This document shows, piece by piece, positions 8,709 through 18,484 of a DNA stretch of 64,000 nucleotides; the stretch's first letter is position 1, and every line of letters begins with the position of its first letter. Position numbers and translations under genes: made by a program. Origin of the DNA: Cellvibrio sp. PSBB006 (GTDB lineage: Bacteria > Pseudomonadota > Gammaproteobacteria > Pseudomonadales > Cellvibrionaceae); the NCBI RefSeq assembly GCF_002162135.1, contig NZ_CP021382.1:4896001-4960000 (forward strand). The letters run 5' to 3'. The notes under the pieces were generated by a model. That model saw only the letters and a list, made by a program, of their open reading frames with translations, was not told the origin of the DNA and ran no database searches.

Positions 8709-9596
8709 ATGTCACGGTTTCAGTTACGCGATACAGTTGTTTGTGAAAATATTCTCGGTGAAGGGGTTCAGTGGAATCAGCACGATCAGTGCGTCTGGTG
8801 GACAGATATTCCGGCGGCAAAACTGTATCGCTATTCTCCTACAGAAAAAAAATTGGACGAGTGGGTAACACCTGAACCAGTAGGCAGTTTTGCTTTTGTT
8901 GAGGGTGATTCACGTTTGTTGCTCGCGCTGGCGACCGGATTTGCCTGGTTTGACCTGAATACACGTCGCTGTGACTGGATTGCACGACCGGAACTTACAT
9001 TGGCGGGCAATCGGTTTAATGATGGCAGGGTAGATCGGCAGGGGCGTTTTTGGGCGGGCACAACGGTGGAGCAGAAACTGTCGGATGACCAGGCAGCAGC
9101 GCTCTATTGTCTGGATAGGCAGCAGGGTGTGACACGGCATCTTGAAGGTTTACGGATATCCAACAGTTTGTGTTGGAGCCCCGACTCGCTCAAGTTGTAT
9201 CACGCTGACTCGCCGAATTACCAGGTCGATGTGTATGATTTTGATGCGCAAAATGGCCAGCTCAGCAATAAAAAAATCTTTGCGAAAGTGCCGCCCGGCA
9301 TTGAGCCGGATGGCGCTTGCGTTGACCAGCAAGGTTATGTGTGGAATGCGCAATGGGGTGGTGGTCGTGTGGTGCGTTATTCTCCAACAGGAGAAGTTGA
9401 TCGCATCCTGAACCTGCCCGTGACACAACCAACCTGTGTGGCGTTGGGTGGTCCTGAGATGAATTGGCTTTTTGTTACCAGTGCGCGAAAAGGGCTCAGC
9501 AATTCGCAACTGGCTGTGCAACCGCAGGCCGGTGCATTATTTATTTACCAGACAGATGTATGCGGGTTACCGGAAGAACGGTATCGGCCTGTATGA
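8709..9596 (+). CDS. SMP-30/gluconolactonase/LRE-family lactonase
   Basis: Metal-dependent sugar lactonase, 295 residues, a six-bladed propeller. Family signatures are clear: GEGVQWN near the N-terminus (metal-ligand Glu), NRFNDGRVDRQGRFWAGT (about residues 99-116), ISNSLCWSPD, and PDGACVDQQGYVWNAQWGG. It would hydrolyse the aldonolactone made by the upstream dehydrogenase to the aldonic acid. No dehydratase or aldolase for the next steps is in the window. No signal peptide, so cytoplasmic. The SD is weak. Confidence 0.9.
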   Translation: MSRFQLRDTVVCENILGEGVQWNQHDQCVWWTDIPAAKLYRYSPTEKKLDEWVTPEPVGSFAFVEGDSRLLLALATGFAWFDLNTRRCDWIARPELTLAGNRFNDGRVDRQGRFWAGTTVEQKLSDDQAAALYCLDRQQGVTRHLEGLRISNSLCWSPDSLKLYHADSPNYQVDVYDFDAQNGQLSNKKIFAKVPPGIEPDGACVDQQGYVWNAQWGGGRVVRYSPTGEVDRILNLPVTQPTCVALGGPEMNWLFVTSARKGLSNSQLAVQPQAGALFIYQTDVCGLPEERYRPV

Positions 9597-9682
9597 GTTC
9601 TGGTCCCTTGTATTATTCGGGCTGGCAGGGTAGTGTTTCGGGCGAATCCCTGTTAACCGACAAGACCTTGGAGAGGCATGTT

Positions 9683-10084
9683 ATGGAATCCACTGTGCTG
9701 AATACGGATTATCCGGAGTCGGACAAAATTGTACTGGAACTTTATTATCACGGATTTCCGGTCATGGTCTCTCCCGAAGAGACGCCCTTTGAAATCGGTC
9801 GCAATGATACCAGCGCCGGTTTATCAGTCAGCTCTGAATTTGCATCGCGCAAACATTGCGCTGTTGAATTCCATGGTGGTAAATTTTTACTGCGCGATTT
9901 CAGCCGCAACGGTACCTTCATTCAACTCAGCCTGTCGCAAAGTTTTCGAATCCAGAATGAATCGACGCCATTAATTGGTAACGGCTGTTTTAAGCTGGGT
10001 GCCGCTATCAATAGTGACGGTGATGATGGCGAGCGTATATTTTTTAAAATTAAAACCCGCGCTACTCGCACACCAGGTGTTTGA
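9683..10084 (+). CDS. Small FHA-domain protein
   Basis: 133-residue cytoplasmic protein that is essentially one forkhead-associated domain, a phosphothreonine-binding module. Visible motifs: FEIGRND (about residue 36), SSEFASRKHCAVEF (core Ser/Arg/His) and LRDFSRNGTFI (Asn-Gly). ATG at 9683 chosen because GAGAGG (9671-9676) lies 6 bases upstream; the frame stays open further 5' but only overlaps the lactonase gene. No Ser/Thr kinase or phosphatase is nearby, so its partner is unknown. Confidence 0.8.
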   Translation: MESTVLNTDYPESDKIVLELYYHGFPVMVSPEETPFEIGRNDTSAGLSVSSEFASRKHCAVEFHGGKFLLRDFSRNGTFIQLSLSQSFRIQNESTPLIGNGCFKLGAAINSDGDDGERIFFKIKTRATRTPGV

Positions 10085-10133
10085 AATCAGTCCTTTCCTG
10101 ATGCCCGTTGAACAACGAGCCAGGCACTGAATC

Positions 10134-10616
10134 ATGAACCCTGATGTTTTTCTCGCCGACTACACCAATCCCCAACATGCGCGCGATATTGTGGCATTGC
10201 TTGACCACTACGCGCGCGACCCCATGGGTGGTGGTGCACCGCTGGACCATGCGGTAGCACAGTGCATTGTTGACGAACTTGCCCGCCGATCTTTCGCTTT
10301 CACGGTATTGTGTTATGTCGATGACCAAGCGGTGGGGCTCGTTAATTGCTTTGAAAGTTTTTCGACTTTCAAAGCGCGCCCATTGATCAATATTCACGAT
10401 ATCGTAGTAAGGCGAGAGTATCGCGGCCGCCATATCAGTCATGTTATGTTGACTTGCGTTGAAGCCATTGCAAAACAAAGAAACTGCTGCAAGCTCACGC
10501 TGGAAGTGCTTGAAGGTAATAGCGCCGCGCAAGCCGCTTATAAAAAGTTCGGGTTTGCTGGCTATGAACTGGACCCACAAATGGGCAAAGCACTGTTTTG
10601 GCAGAAGTGGTTGTAA
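10134..10616 (+). CDS. GNAT-family N-acetyltransferase
   Basis: 160-residue acetyl-CoA-dependent acetyltransferase. The central block INIHDIVVRREYRGRHISHVMLTCVEAIAKQRNCCKLTLEVLEGNSAAQAAYKKFGF holds the typical acetyl-CoA-binding R-G-x-G/H region and the C-terminal AAYKKFGF motif. Substrate cannot be told from sequence. It runs tail to tail with the AEC permease gene, 8 bases apart. Confidence 0.85.
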   Translation: MNPDVFLADYTNPQHARDIVALLDHYARDPMGGGAPLDHAVAQCIVDELARRSFAFTVLCYVDDQAVGLVNCFESFSTFKARPLINIHDIVVRREYRGRHISHVMLTCVEAIAKQRNCCKLTLEVLEGNSAAQAAYKKFGFAGYELDPQMGKALFWQKWL

Positions 10617-10624
10617 TCTTCGGA

Positions 10625-11587
10625 TTATACAAATTTTAACCACTGCAATAACCACAATCCCACCGTTACGCTGATCATCGCGGCCAGTGTTGTTTGCACG
10701 ATGATATTGGCGGCCAATTTTCCGTTGCCACCCATAGCTTGTACCATCACGAAGCTGACAGTTGCCGATGGCGATGCGGCGAGCAGAAATACTATCGCCA
10801 GGCTTTCACCGCGTGTCCCTAAACCAATGGCAATAGCACAAGCCAGTATTGGCGACAGAATTAATTTCCACAGTGTTGCCATAAAGGCTGCCGCATCGAT
10901 GCGGCGCAATTGTTTCAAGTTCAGTGCACCGCCAATGCAGATTAATGCGAGCGGCAACACCATTTGTCCCAGGTAATTAGCGCTATCAAGGATCAAACCG
11001 GGCAGGCTGATGCCGATGGCATTACATACAAAGCCGGCGACAATCGCGATAATCAACGGATTGCGCAGGATGCCGCGCCAGGTCTTATGCCAGGTTTTTC
11101 CATTGCCTTGATTGAGGCTGCGATTCAGGGTGTAAACAGACAACAAATTGTAAAGCACCACGGTCATGGCCACCGGTAAAGCAGCAATGGCCAAGCCTTG
11201 TTCGCCATAGGCGTTGGCACAGAATGCCAAGCCGGTGATGACCAGATTGCCGCGAAAAGCACCCTGTACAAAAACCCCTTCATCGCGCGCGTGTTGTACA
11301 TGCCAGCGTGCGGTTAATTGGGTTAACCCAAACACTATCAATGTCATCAGGCCCATGGCCAGCAACAGATTTATATCGGCGAGGTGAGAGAAATTTGTGG
11401 TGGCGCTGCTGGTAAATAGCAGTGTGGGTAACCCCAGGTTAAAGACCAGTTTGGAAGCAGTATCAATAAATTCTTCGGTAATCATACGCAGGCGTTTTAA
11501 TGCCATGCCGATCAGGACCATCAGAAAGATAGGCGCAGTGACCGAAAATGCAAAACTGAAAGTCTGTATGGCAGATGAGTCGGGCAC
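10625..11587 (-). CDS. AEC-family permease (auxin efflux carrier/malate permease type)
   Basis: Inner-membrane transporter, 320 residues with about ten hydrophobic helices in two halves. The N-terminal half has PIFLMVLIGMALKRL and the C-terminal half has ICIGGALNLKQLR and AASPSATVSFVMVQAMGGN, all typical of AEC proteins. Start is GTG at 11587; GGAGG at 11592-11596 lies 4 bases upstream. Substrate unknown; relatives export or import organic acids. It is divergent from the AraC-type regulator, about 130 bases apart. Confidence 0.85.
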   Translation of the reverse strand: MPDSSAIQTFSFAFSVTAPIFLMVLIGMALKRLRMITEEFIDTASKLVFNLGLPTLLFTSSATTNFSHLADINLLLAMGLMTLIVFGLTQLTARWHVQHARDEGVFVQGAFRGNLVITGLAFCANAYGEQGLAIAALPVAMTVVLYNLLSVYTLNRSLNQGNGKTWHKTWRGILRNPLIIAIVAGFVCNAIGISLPGLILDSANYLGQMVLPLALICIGGALNLKQLRRIDAAAFMATLWKLILSPILACAIAIGLGTRGESLAIVFLLAASPSATVSFVMVQAMGGNGKLAANIIVQTTLAAMISVTVGLWLLQWLKFV

Positions 11588-11716
11588 TATACCTCCGATC
11601 TGTGTGTGGGGAACTGCATCGCTTCATCTTACGCTGGCAAGTATCCGACACTATAATCAAATCTTGTCTCTGTTACAGATAATCTGTATTCGCTGTTCAT
11701 ACCTAACAGGTGGCCT

Positions 11717-12538
11717 ATGCACCTTCCCGTTTTTGAACCTTCGGCGGACATCTTTATCGGCGACCTCGGGCATCTGGGGTTCCGACGATTTATGCCGCAT
11801 CCCGCATTGCGTCCTTGGGTGCAATGCTACTGGGTTATGCAATCGCGGCTGTCGGCGCAAGGTTCTACAGAAACCTTGTATCCGGATGGCGGTACTAATA
11901 TCAATTTTTACTTTACGCCCGATCAGGATACTCGGATTTCTTTCTATGCCCGACAAATTGTAAACAAAATCCACCTCAGTGGAGCGCAGGATTGTCTTGG
12001 TATTCGCTTCCATCCCGGTGGTGTTTTTCAGTTGCTGGGCCTATCAATGCCGGAGTGGATTGGCAGAGAGTTTTCTTCTCTGGATCTGGGGTTTCGTCCC
12101 TTGCACGAGCTGCAAAAAAAGCTCGGCAATTTAACCTCAATTCCGGAGCGAATTGGTTTTATTGATAATTGGTTGTTGGAGCAAGCCGCACAGATTTCTG
12201 CCCAACCTGGGTTGTTACAACATGTATTGCCCAAATTGATTTATAGCCCGGAGTCGATTGAGGCCATCTGTGAGCAGGTAGCGATGAGCCGGCGTAACCT
12301 GGAGCGGAAATTTCATCAGGAGGTGGGATTGTCGCCGGGGCAGCTCAAGCAGTTTGGTCGGATCAAACTGGCACGCAAGTTAATCAACGATCAACCGCAA
12401 TTGTCCCTGGTAGATGTGGCGCAATATACGGGCTTTTACGATCAGGCACATTTTATTCGGCAGTTTCAAAAGTTAACGGGATTAACGCCGGGTCAGTACC
12501 GCAAGAAAAAGTTGTCGCAAAAGTACAATTCTCCCTGA
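11717..12538 (+). CDS. AraC-family transcriptional regulator
   Basis: 273-residue regulator. The C-terminal third (about residues 175-262) has the double helix-turn-helix of AraC/XylS: SIEAICEQVAMSRRNLERKF and LSLVDVAQYTGFYDQAHFIRQFQKLTGLTPGQYR. The N-terminal part (HPALRPWVQCYW, YPDGGTNINFY, GIRFHPGGVFQLLG) matches the ligand domain found in many uncharacterised AraC proteins, often named DUF6597. An AhpD-like gene follows 46 bases later in the same direction, a recurrent pairing, so it may control that gene. Confidence 0.9.
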   Translation: MHLPVFEPSADIFIGDLGHLGFRRFMPHPALRPWVQCYWVMQSRLSAQGSTETLYPDGGTNINFYFTPDQDTRISFYARQIVNKIHLSGAQDCLGIRFHPGGVFQLLGLSMPEWIGREFSSLDLGFRPLHELQKKLGNLTSIPERIGFIDNWLLEQAAQISAQPGLLQHVLPKLIYSPESIEAICEQVAMSRRNLERKFHQEVGLSPGQLKQFGRIKLARKLINDQPQLSLVDVAQYTGFYDQAHFIRQFQKLTGLTPGQYRKKKLSQKYNSP

Positions 12539-12584
12539 GCAACCACTGGCACCATGGAGTCTCTACCCCATCAAGGAGACTGTC

Positions 12585-13040
12585 ATGAAAGAACGTTTAA
12601 CGCCCGCGCGTGTTTACGAATTACAACCGGCCCTGTTGAAATCCCTCGCGGTATTTGATCAAGCGGTTCGCAATGGCCTGGAACCCAAGCTTCTGCACCT
12701 GGTAAAAATACGCACCTCGCAGATCAATGGCTGTGCATTTTGCCAGCACATGCACGCCGCCGAAGCACGTCACGATGACGAGCAACAAGAACGTTTGGAT
12801 GTCGTTGCTTCCTGGGCGGAAGTTGGCGTGTTTTCTGAACGGGAAAGGGCTGCATTACGCTGGGCTGAAACCCTGGCGCGCTTGTCACAACACCCTGTTC
12901 ACGATGAAGATTACGAGGCGGTAGCGGCGCACTTTAATGAGCAGGAATTGGTGAATCTGACAGGTATGATTATGGCGATTAATGCCTGGAATCGCTTGGC
13001 GATCAGTTTTCGTTTTCAACCGAAGTTTAAAGCGCTTTAG
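12585..13040 (+). CDS. AhpD-like / carboxymuconolactone decarboxylase-family protein
   Basis: 151 residues, all-helical. The redox motif GCAFCQHMH (Cys-x-x-Cys with downstream His, about residues 49-57) is the AhpD-type peroxidase core. The C-terminal LVNLTGMIMAINAWNRLAISF also fits this family. Probable thiol-dependent peroxidase or related activity; the physiological substrate is unknown. Strong SD AGGAG at 12573-12577. It converges on uxaC with a structured repeat between them. Confidence 0.88.
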   Translation: MKERLTPARVYELQPALLKSLAVFDQAVRNGLEPKLLHLVKIRTSQINGCAFCQHMHAAEARHDDEQQERLDVVASWAEVGVFSERERAALRWAETLARLSQHPVHDEDYEAVAAHFNEQELVNLTGMIMAINAWNRLAISFRFQPKFKAL

Positions 13041-13084
13041 TGAAACGCTAAAAGAAGCTGAAAAATTCGACGCTTGCACTAACT

Positions 13085-13203
13085 GAGTTTGGCGTTAGGC
13101 TTTTGGTTTCGAAACCCTCAATTCAGGGATGAATTGAGGGAGCTACAGGGATGTATTCATGCGTTTTCGAAACCAAAAGCCTAATGACAAACGGATTACG
13201 AAG
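13085..13203 (+). repeat. Structured palindromic repeat, copy 1
   Basis: Outer stem: 13087-13111 pairs with 13168-13192 (25 bp; one mismatch and one G-T wobble). Inside lie hairpin A, CCCTCAATTC (13115-13124) with GAATTGAGGG (13131-13140), and a smaller hairpin B, ATGTA (13151-13155) with TGCGT (13160-13164). The linker GGGAGCTACA is shared with copy 2 at 36526-36648. It sits between the convergent AhpD-like gene and uxaC, and has no T-run. It may act as a two-way transcription end or be a mobile palindromic element; no protein is encoded. Confidence 0.85.
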
Positions 13204-13229
13204 TACCCTTCCTCGTTAAGCTGCCCACA

Positions 13230-14645
13230 TTATTCTGGCACAACAAACGGAAAATATTCCTTCGCATTATTAAAGCTGATATCGCTGATCATCTTGCCGA
13301 CCATACTGGTATCGTTGGGCACTACACCTTTGGCCATATCGCGCCCCAGAATGCCGCACAGAATACGACGGAAATATTCGTGGCGTGAGTAGCTGAGGAA
13401 GCTGCGGCTGTCGGTCAGCATGCCGACGAAGCGACTCAGTAAACCGAGTTGGCTTAAGGCTTCAATTTGTCGCGTCATGCCATCCATTTGATCGAGGAAC
13501 CACCAACCACTGCCGAACTGGATCTTGCCGGCGGCAGAGCCGTCCTGGAAGTTACCGATCATGGTGCCGATCATTTCGTTATCACGTGGGTTCAGGTTGT
13601 ACAGAATGGTTTTGGCCAGGCGATTTTCGCTGTCGAGGCGTCCGAGGAATTTCGCCAGGGGTTTGGCGTAGTTGTGATCGCCGATGGAGTCGAAACCGGT
13701 GTCCGGGCCAAGGGTGCGGAACAGGCGCGGGTTGTTGTTGCGAATCGCACCGATATGGAATTGTTGTACCCAACCTTTGGCGTGATCTTGCAACGCAAAT
13801 TCCACCATCATGGCGGATTGGAATTTTTCGATTTCTTCTGCATTCAATTCGCTGCCGCCGCGAATCCTGGCAAAGATGGTTTTAATTTCTGCTTCGGTGT
13901 AATCCGCTGCGTAAACCGTTTCCAAACCATGGTCAGACAAGCGGCAACCGTTTGCGTGGAAGTAATCGTGACGTTTGTTGAGGGCTGTCATCAAATCGTC
14001 GAAGGTGCTGATCTGGGTATCGCTGACGTTGGCCAGACGATCCAGATAGGCGTTGTAATCTTTTGCACTTTCCACCGCCATGGCGCGATCTGGCCGCCAG
14101 GTCGGCAGCATGGCACTGCCAAAGGATTTATCGGCGGCAACCGCTTTGTGATGGGCGAGGTCGTGAATCGGATCATCGGTGGTACACACCAGCTTAACCT
14201 TGGCCTGGGTCATCAAACCGCGTGCACTGAATTCGGGGGTCGCGAGCATTTCGTTACACTCGTCCCACGTGCGTTTTGCGTTGGATTTATCGAGTAACCG
14301 ATCCGTAATACCGAAGGGCTTACGCAGTTCCAGGTGAGTCCAGTGGTACAACGGGTTGCGCAACGTGTACGGCACCGTCTCGCACCACTTTTCAAATTTT
14401 TCCCAGTCGCTGGCATCGCCGGTGCAATAGCGTTCATCGACACCGTTGGAGCGCATGGCGCGCCATTTGTAATGGTCGCCGGCCAGCCAGACTTCGTAGA
14501 GGTTTTTGAATTGTTTGTTGTTACCGACTTGCTCCGGGTGCAGGTGGCAGTGGTAATCGATGATGGGCAAATCTTTCGCGTAGTCGTGGTAGAGCACACG
14601 CGCCTGCTCGGTATCGAGCAAGAAATCGTCATGAATAAAGCTCAT
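13230..14645 (-). CDS. uxaC: Glucuronate isomerase (uronate isomerase) UxaC
   Basis: Cytoplasmic enzyme converting D-glucuronate to fructuronate and D-galacturonate to tagaturonate, first step of hexuronate use. 471 residues, the usual length. The N-terminal metal-site motif [10 protein letters not shown] (about residues 30-39) is typical of this amidohydrolase-superfamily enzyme. Conserved blocks further on include [22 protein letters not shown] and [12 protein letters not shown], then a C-terminal [14 protein letters not shown]. The other Ashwell-pathway genes are not in this window. It is divergent from a mannanase gene, in keeping with use of plant cell-wall uronates such as xylan side chains. 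Confidence 0.97.
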   Translation of the reverse strand: MSFIHDDFLLDTEQARVLYHDYAKDLPIIDYHCHLHPEQVGNNKQFKNLYEVWLAGDHYKWRAMRSNGVDERYCTGDASDWEKFEKWCETVPYTLRNPLYHWTHLELRKPFGITDRLLDKSNAKRTWDECNEMLATPEFSARGLMTQAKVKLVCTTDDPIHDLAHHKAVAADKSFGSAMLPTWRPDRAMAVESAKDYNAYLDRLANVSDTQISTFDDLMTALNKRHDYFHANGCRLSDHGLETVYAADYTEAEIKTIFARIRGGSELNAEEIEKFQSAMMVEFALQDHAKGWVQQFHIGAIRNNNPRLFRTLGPDTGFDSIGDHNYAKPLAKFLGRLDSENRLAKTILYNLNPRDNEMIGTMIGNFQDGSAAGKIQFGSGWWFLDQMDGMTRQIEALSQLGLLSRFVGMLTDSRSFLSYSRHEYFRRILCGILGRDMAKGVVPNDTSMVGKMISDISFNNAKEYFPFVVPE

Positions 14646-16390
<1,745 letters not shown>

Positions 16391-16428
16391 TACGGAGCCA
16401 TTCCCGTTAAAAGTAAAATTCTGTTAAC

Positions 16429-16439
16429 TTGTATGACAA
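16429..16439. promoter_or_regulatory. GntR/FCD-type operator candidate before the GH51 gene
   Basis: TTGT-ATG-ACAA, a perfect 4-base-arm palindrome with the T-x-GT(N3)AC-x-A layout known for the FadR subgroup of GntR regulators. It lies 60 bases before the GH51 start. A second palindrome, ACCTG-GT-CAGGT (16444-16455), follows directly. A local FCD regulator exists at 5110-5829, but the link is inference. Confidence 0.35.
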
Positions 16440-16498
16440 TATGACCTGGTCAGGTAAGATCTGGTCTTCATAACTATAACAGCTGAGGAGGCTACGCC

Positions 16499-18061
16499 AT
16501 GAAACGCTTGAAAATTCACCTGCGAACCCTGTTTATCACCACCAGTTTACTTGCCAGCAGTGTGTTTGCTGCATCGGTTGATCTGACTGTTAAGGCGGAT
16601 CAACCCGGGCCGGTTATCAACAAAAACATTTATGGCCAGTTTGCTGAGCATCTGGGGCACGGTATCTATGAAGGTATCTGGGTCGGTGAAAAATCCAGAA
16701 TCCCTAATACAAACGGCTTTCGGAAAGATGTGGTTGCCGCACTCAAGGATCTCCAGGTTCCTTTGATCCGTTGGCCCGGTGGCTGTTTTGCCGATGAATA
16801 TCACTGGCGCGACGGCATTGGCCCGCGCAATAAACGCCCAGTGAAGGTCAACACCAACTGGGGCGGTGTAGAAGAAACCAATGCCTTCGGCACCCACGAA
16901 TTTTTTGAATTGGCCGAGATGCTGGACGCGGAGGTTTACGTAAACGGCAACCTCGGCACCGGCACGCCGCAGGAAATGGCGGAGTGGCTGGAGTACATGA
17001 CATCAGATACCAAATCTACCCTCGCCGAACTGCGCCGCAAGAACGGGCGGGATAAACCCTGGCGCGTTCATTACTTTGCCATCGGTAACGAGGCCTGGGG
17101 CTGCGGCGGCAATATGCGGCCTGAGTACTACACCGACCTCTACAAGCACTACGCCAGCTTCCTGAAAGCGCCCAAGGACAATACGCCCAAGTTTATTGCC
17201 AGTGGTGGCCATTCAGAAGACACCAAATGGGCAGAGCATCTGACAGGCAATGTTGAACCTAACTGGAGCCTGAAGATGGATGCGGTGAGCTTCCATTACT
17301 ACACCCTGCCCAAGGGCGATTGGGAAGTTAAAGGGGCTGCGATTGATTTCCCCGAAGCTGACTGGATTTCCACGTTCGCCCAGACCTTGCGGATGGACGA
17401 ATTCATTCGCAACAACAAAGCGGTGATGGACAAGAATGATCCGGAAAAACGCGTTGGTTTTTACGTGGATGAGTGGGGCACATGGTATGACCCGCAGCCT
17501 GGTACCAACCCCGGTTTCCTGCGTCAGCAAAACACCTTGCGCGATGCACTGGTGGCCGCAGTGAACTTCAATATTTTCCACGCCCATGCAGACCGCGTGC
17601 ACATGACCAACATTGCGCAAATGGTTAACGTGCTACAGGCCATGATTCTGACCGACAAGGAAAAAATGGTACTGACGCCGACTTACCATGCCTTCCACAT
17701 GTTTATTCCATTCCAGGACGCCACCTCCATCCCGGTCGATTTCAAATCACCCACTTATACGCTCGGTGATAAATCCGTACCGGCGATCAGTGCGTCGGCT
17801 GCACGGGGTAAGGATGGCAAAGTGTATCTGGCGCTGGTGAATATTGATCCGCGCTCGGCTACAGACGTCAGTGTTGCACTGAAAGGTGTTAATCCCTCTT
17901 CCGCAAATGGTCGACTGCTGACCGCTGATGCAATGGATGCGCACAACACCTTTGCCAAGCCCGAAGCCATCAAACCAGTGGCTTATCGCGCAGAGGTCAA
18001 AAACGGTAAGGTGGAGGTTAATCTGCCTCCAAAGTCTGTTGTGGTCCTTGCGCTCGATTGA
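16499..18061 (+). CDS. abf51A: GH51 alpha-L-arabinofuranosidase, exported
   Basis: Removes terminal arabinofuranose from arabinan and arabinoxylan. 520 residues with an N-terminal signal peptide (hydrophobic LFITTSLLASSVFA, probable cleavage after Ala24), so periplasmic or secreted; many bacterial GH51 enzymes are cytoplasmic. Catalytic residues are plain: acid/base Glu198 in AIGNEAWGCGGN and nucleophile Glu325 in YVDEWGTWYD. The substrate-site motif RWPGGCFADEYHWRDGIGP is intact. SD GAGGAGG at 16484-16490 is strong. The symbol follows the Cellvibrio naming of a GH51 enzyme; orthology is likely but not proven. Confidence 0.93.
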   Translation: MKRLKIHLRTLFITTSLLASSVFAASVDLTVKADQPGPVINKNIYGQFAEHLGHGIYEGIWVGEKSRIPNTNGFRKDVVAALKDLQVPLIRWPGGCFADEYHWRDGIGPRNKRPVKVNTNWGGVEETNAFGTHEFFELAEMLDAEVYVNGNLGTGTPQEMAEWLEYMTSDTKSTLAELRRKNGRDKPWRVHYFAIGNEAWGCGGNMRPEYYTDLYKHYASFLKAPKDNTPKFIASGGHSEDTKWAEHLTGNVEPNWSLKMDAVSFHYYTLPKGDWEVKGAAIDFPEADWISTFAQTLRMDEFIRNNKAVMDKNDPEKRVGFYVDEWGTWYDPQPGTNPGFLRQQNTLRDALVAAVNFNIFHAHADRVHMTNIAQMVNVLQAMILTDKEKMVLTPTYHAFHMFIPFQDATSIPVDFKSPTYTLGDKSVPAISASAARGKDGKVYLALVNIDPRSATDVSVALKGVNPSSANGRLLTADAMDAHNTFAKPEAIKPVAYRAEVKNGKVEVNLPPKSVVVLALD

Positions 18062-18069
18062 GTTTGCAC

Positions 18070-18099
18070 TACCAGTGGCCGCATTAGCGGCCACTGGTA
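18070..18099 (+). terminator. Strong hairpin after the GH51 gene
   Basis: Perfect 13-bp stem, 18070-18082 with 18087-18099 (core CCAGTGGCCGC), loop ATTA, beginning 9 bases after the stop codon. No T-run follows, so it may protect the 3' end or act as a terminator with a weak tail. Confidence 0.55.
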
Positions 18100-18484
18100 A
18101 TCCCTTGTATTCAATTCTGAATTATCTAACGTCGTCATTTTCCCTTTGCTTTTTGCATATCACGTAAGAAAATATTGTAAGAAAAAACTTTTTCATTCCT
18201 GAATAAATATCATGGCTTGCCTGTTTTGTTGAAGTAATGTCCTGTTATGTCAATGGCGCGTGTTTTAGTGGAAGCTAAGGTGTCCATGCGTATAGCGTCG
18301 TTTTCCCTGCCTATATCTGTGTTTCAACAATCATTTCCGTTGTGCCATGGCGCATTAAGCTCAGTCCAGCCGTAATGGTTTTATTTTCATCTACACTTGG
18401 ATCGAATGCTTCGTTATCAAGACATCGATAAAAACCAAAGCGGGACACGATAGGCAAATCTCAGGGTTAGGGACAGTAGAGTTG
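18100..18484. other. Gap before the signalling block
   Basis: About 385 bases, AT-rich at its left end, with no convincing gene. It contains GTAAGAAAA twice (18164-18172 and 18177-18185). It presumably holds the promoter of the signalling genes; I could not fix its elements. Confidence 0.4.

Noticed and set aside
9464..9682. Upstream extension of the FHA protein
   Set aside because: Overlaps the lactonase gene and has no SD, while the ATG at 9683 has GAGAGG at proper distance and matches the domain start.
13087..13192. Integron attC site, because of GTTAGGC and GCCTAAT ends
   Set aside because: In attC the RYYYAAC half comes first and GTTRRRY last. Here the order is reversed, the outer stem is far more perfect than attC, no integrase or cassette array is present, and the second copy lacks the GGC end.
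13467..14297. Open frame of 276 codons on the plus strand opposite uxaC
   Set aside because: Antisense shadow of uxaC; no ribosome site and no domain.
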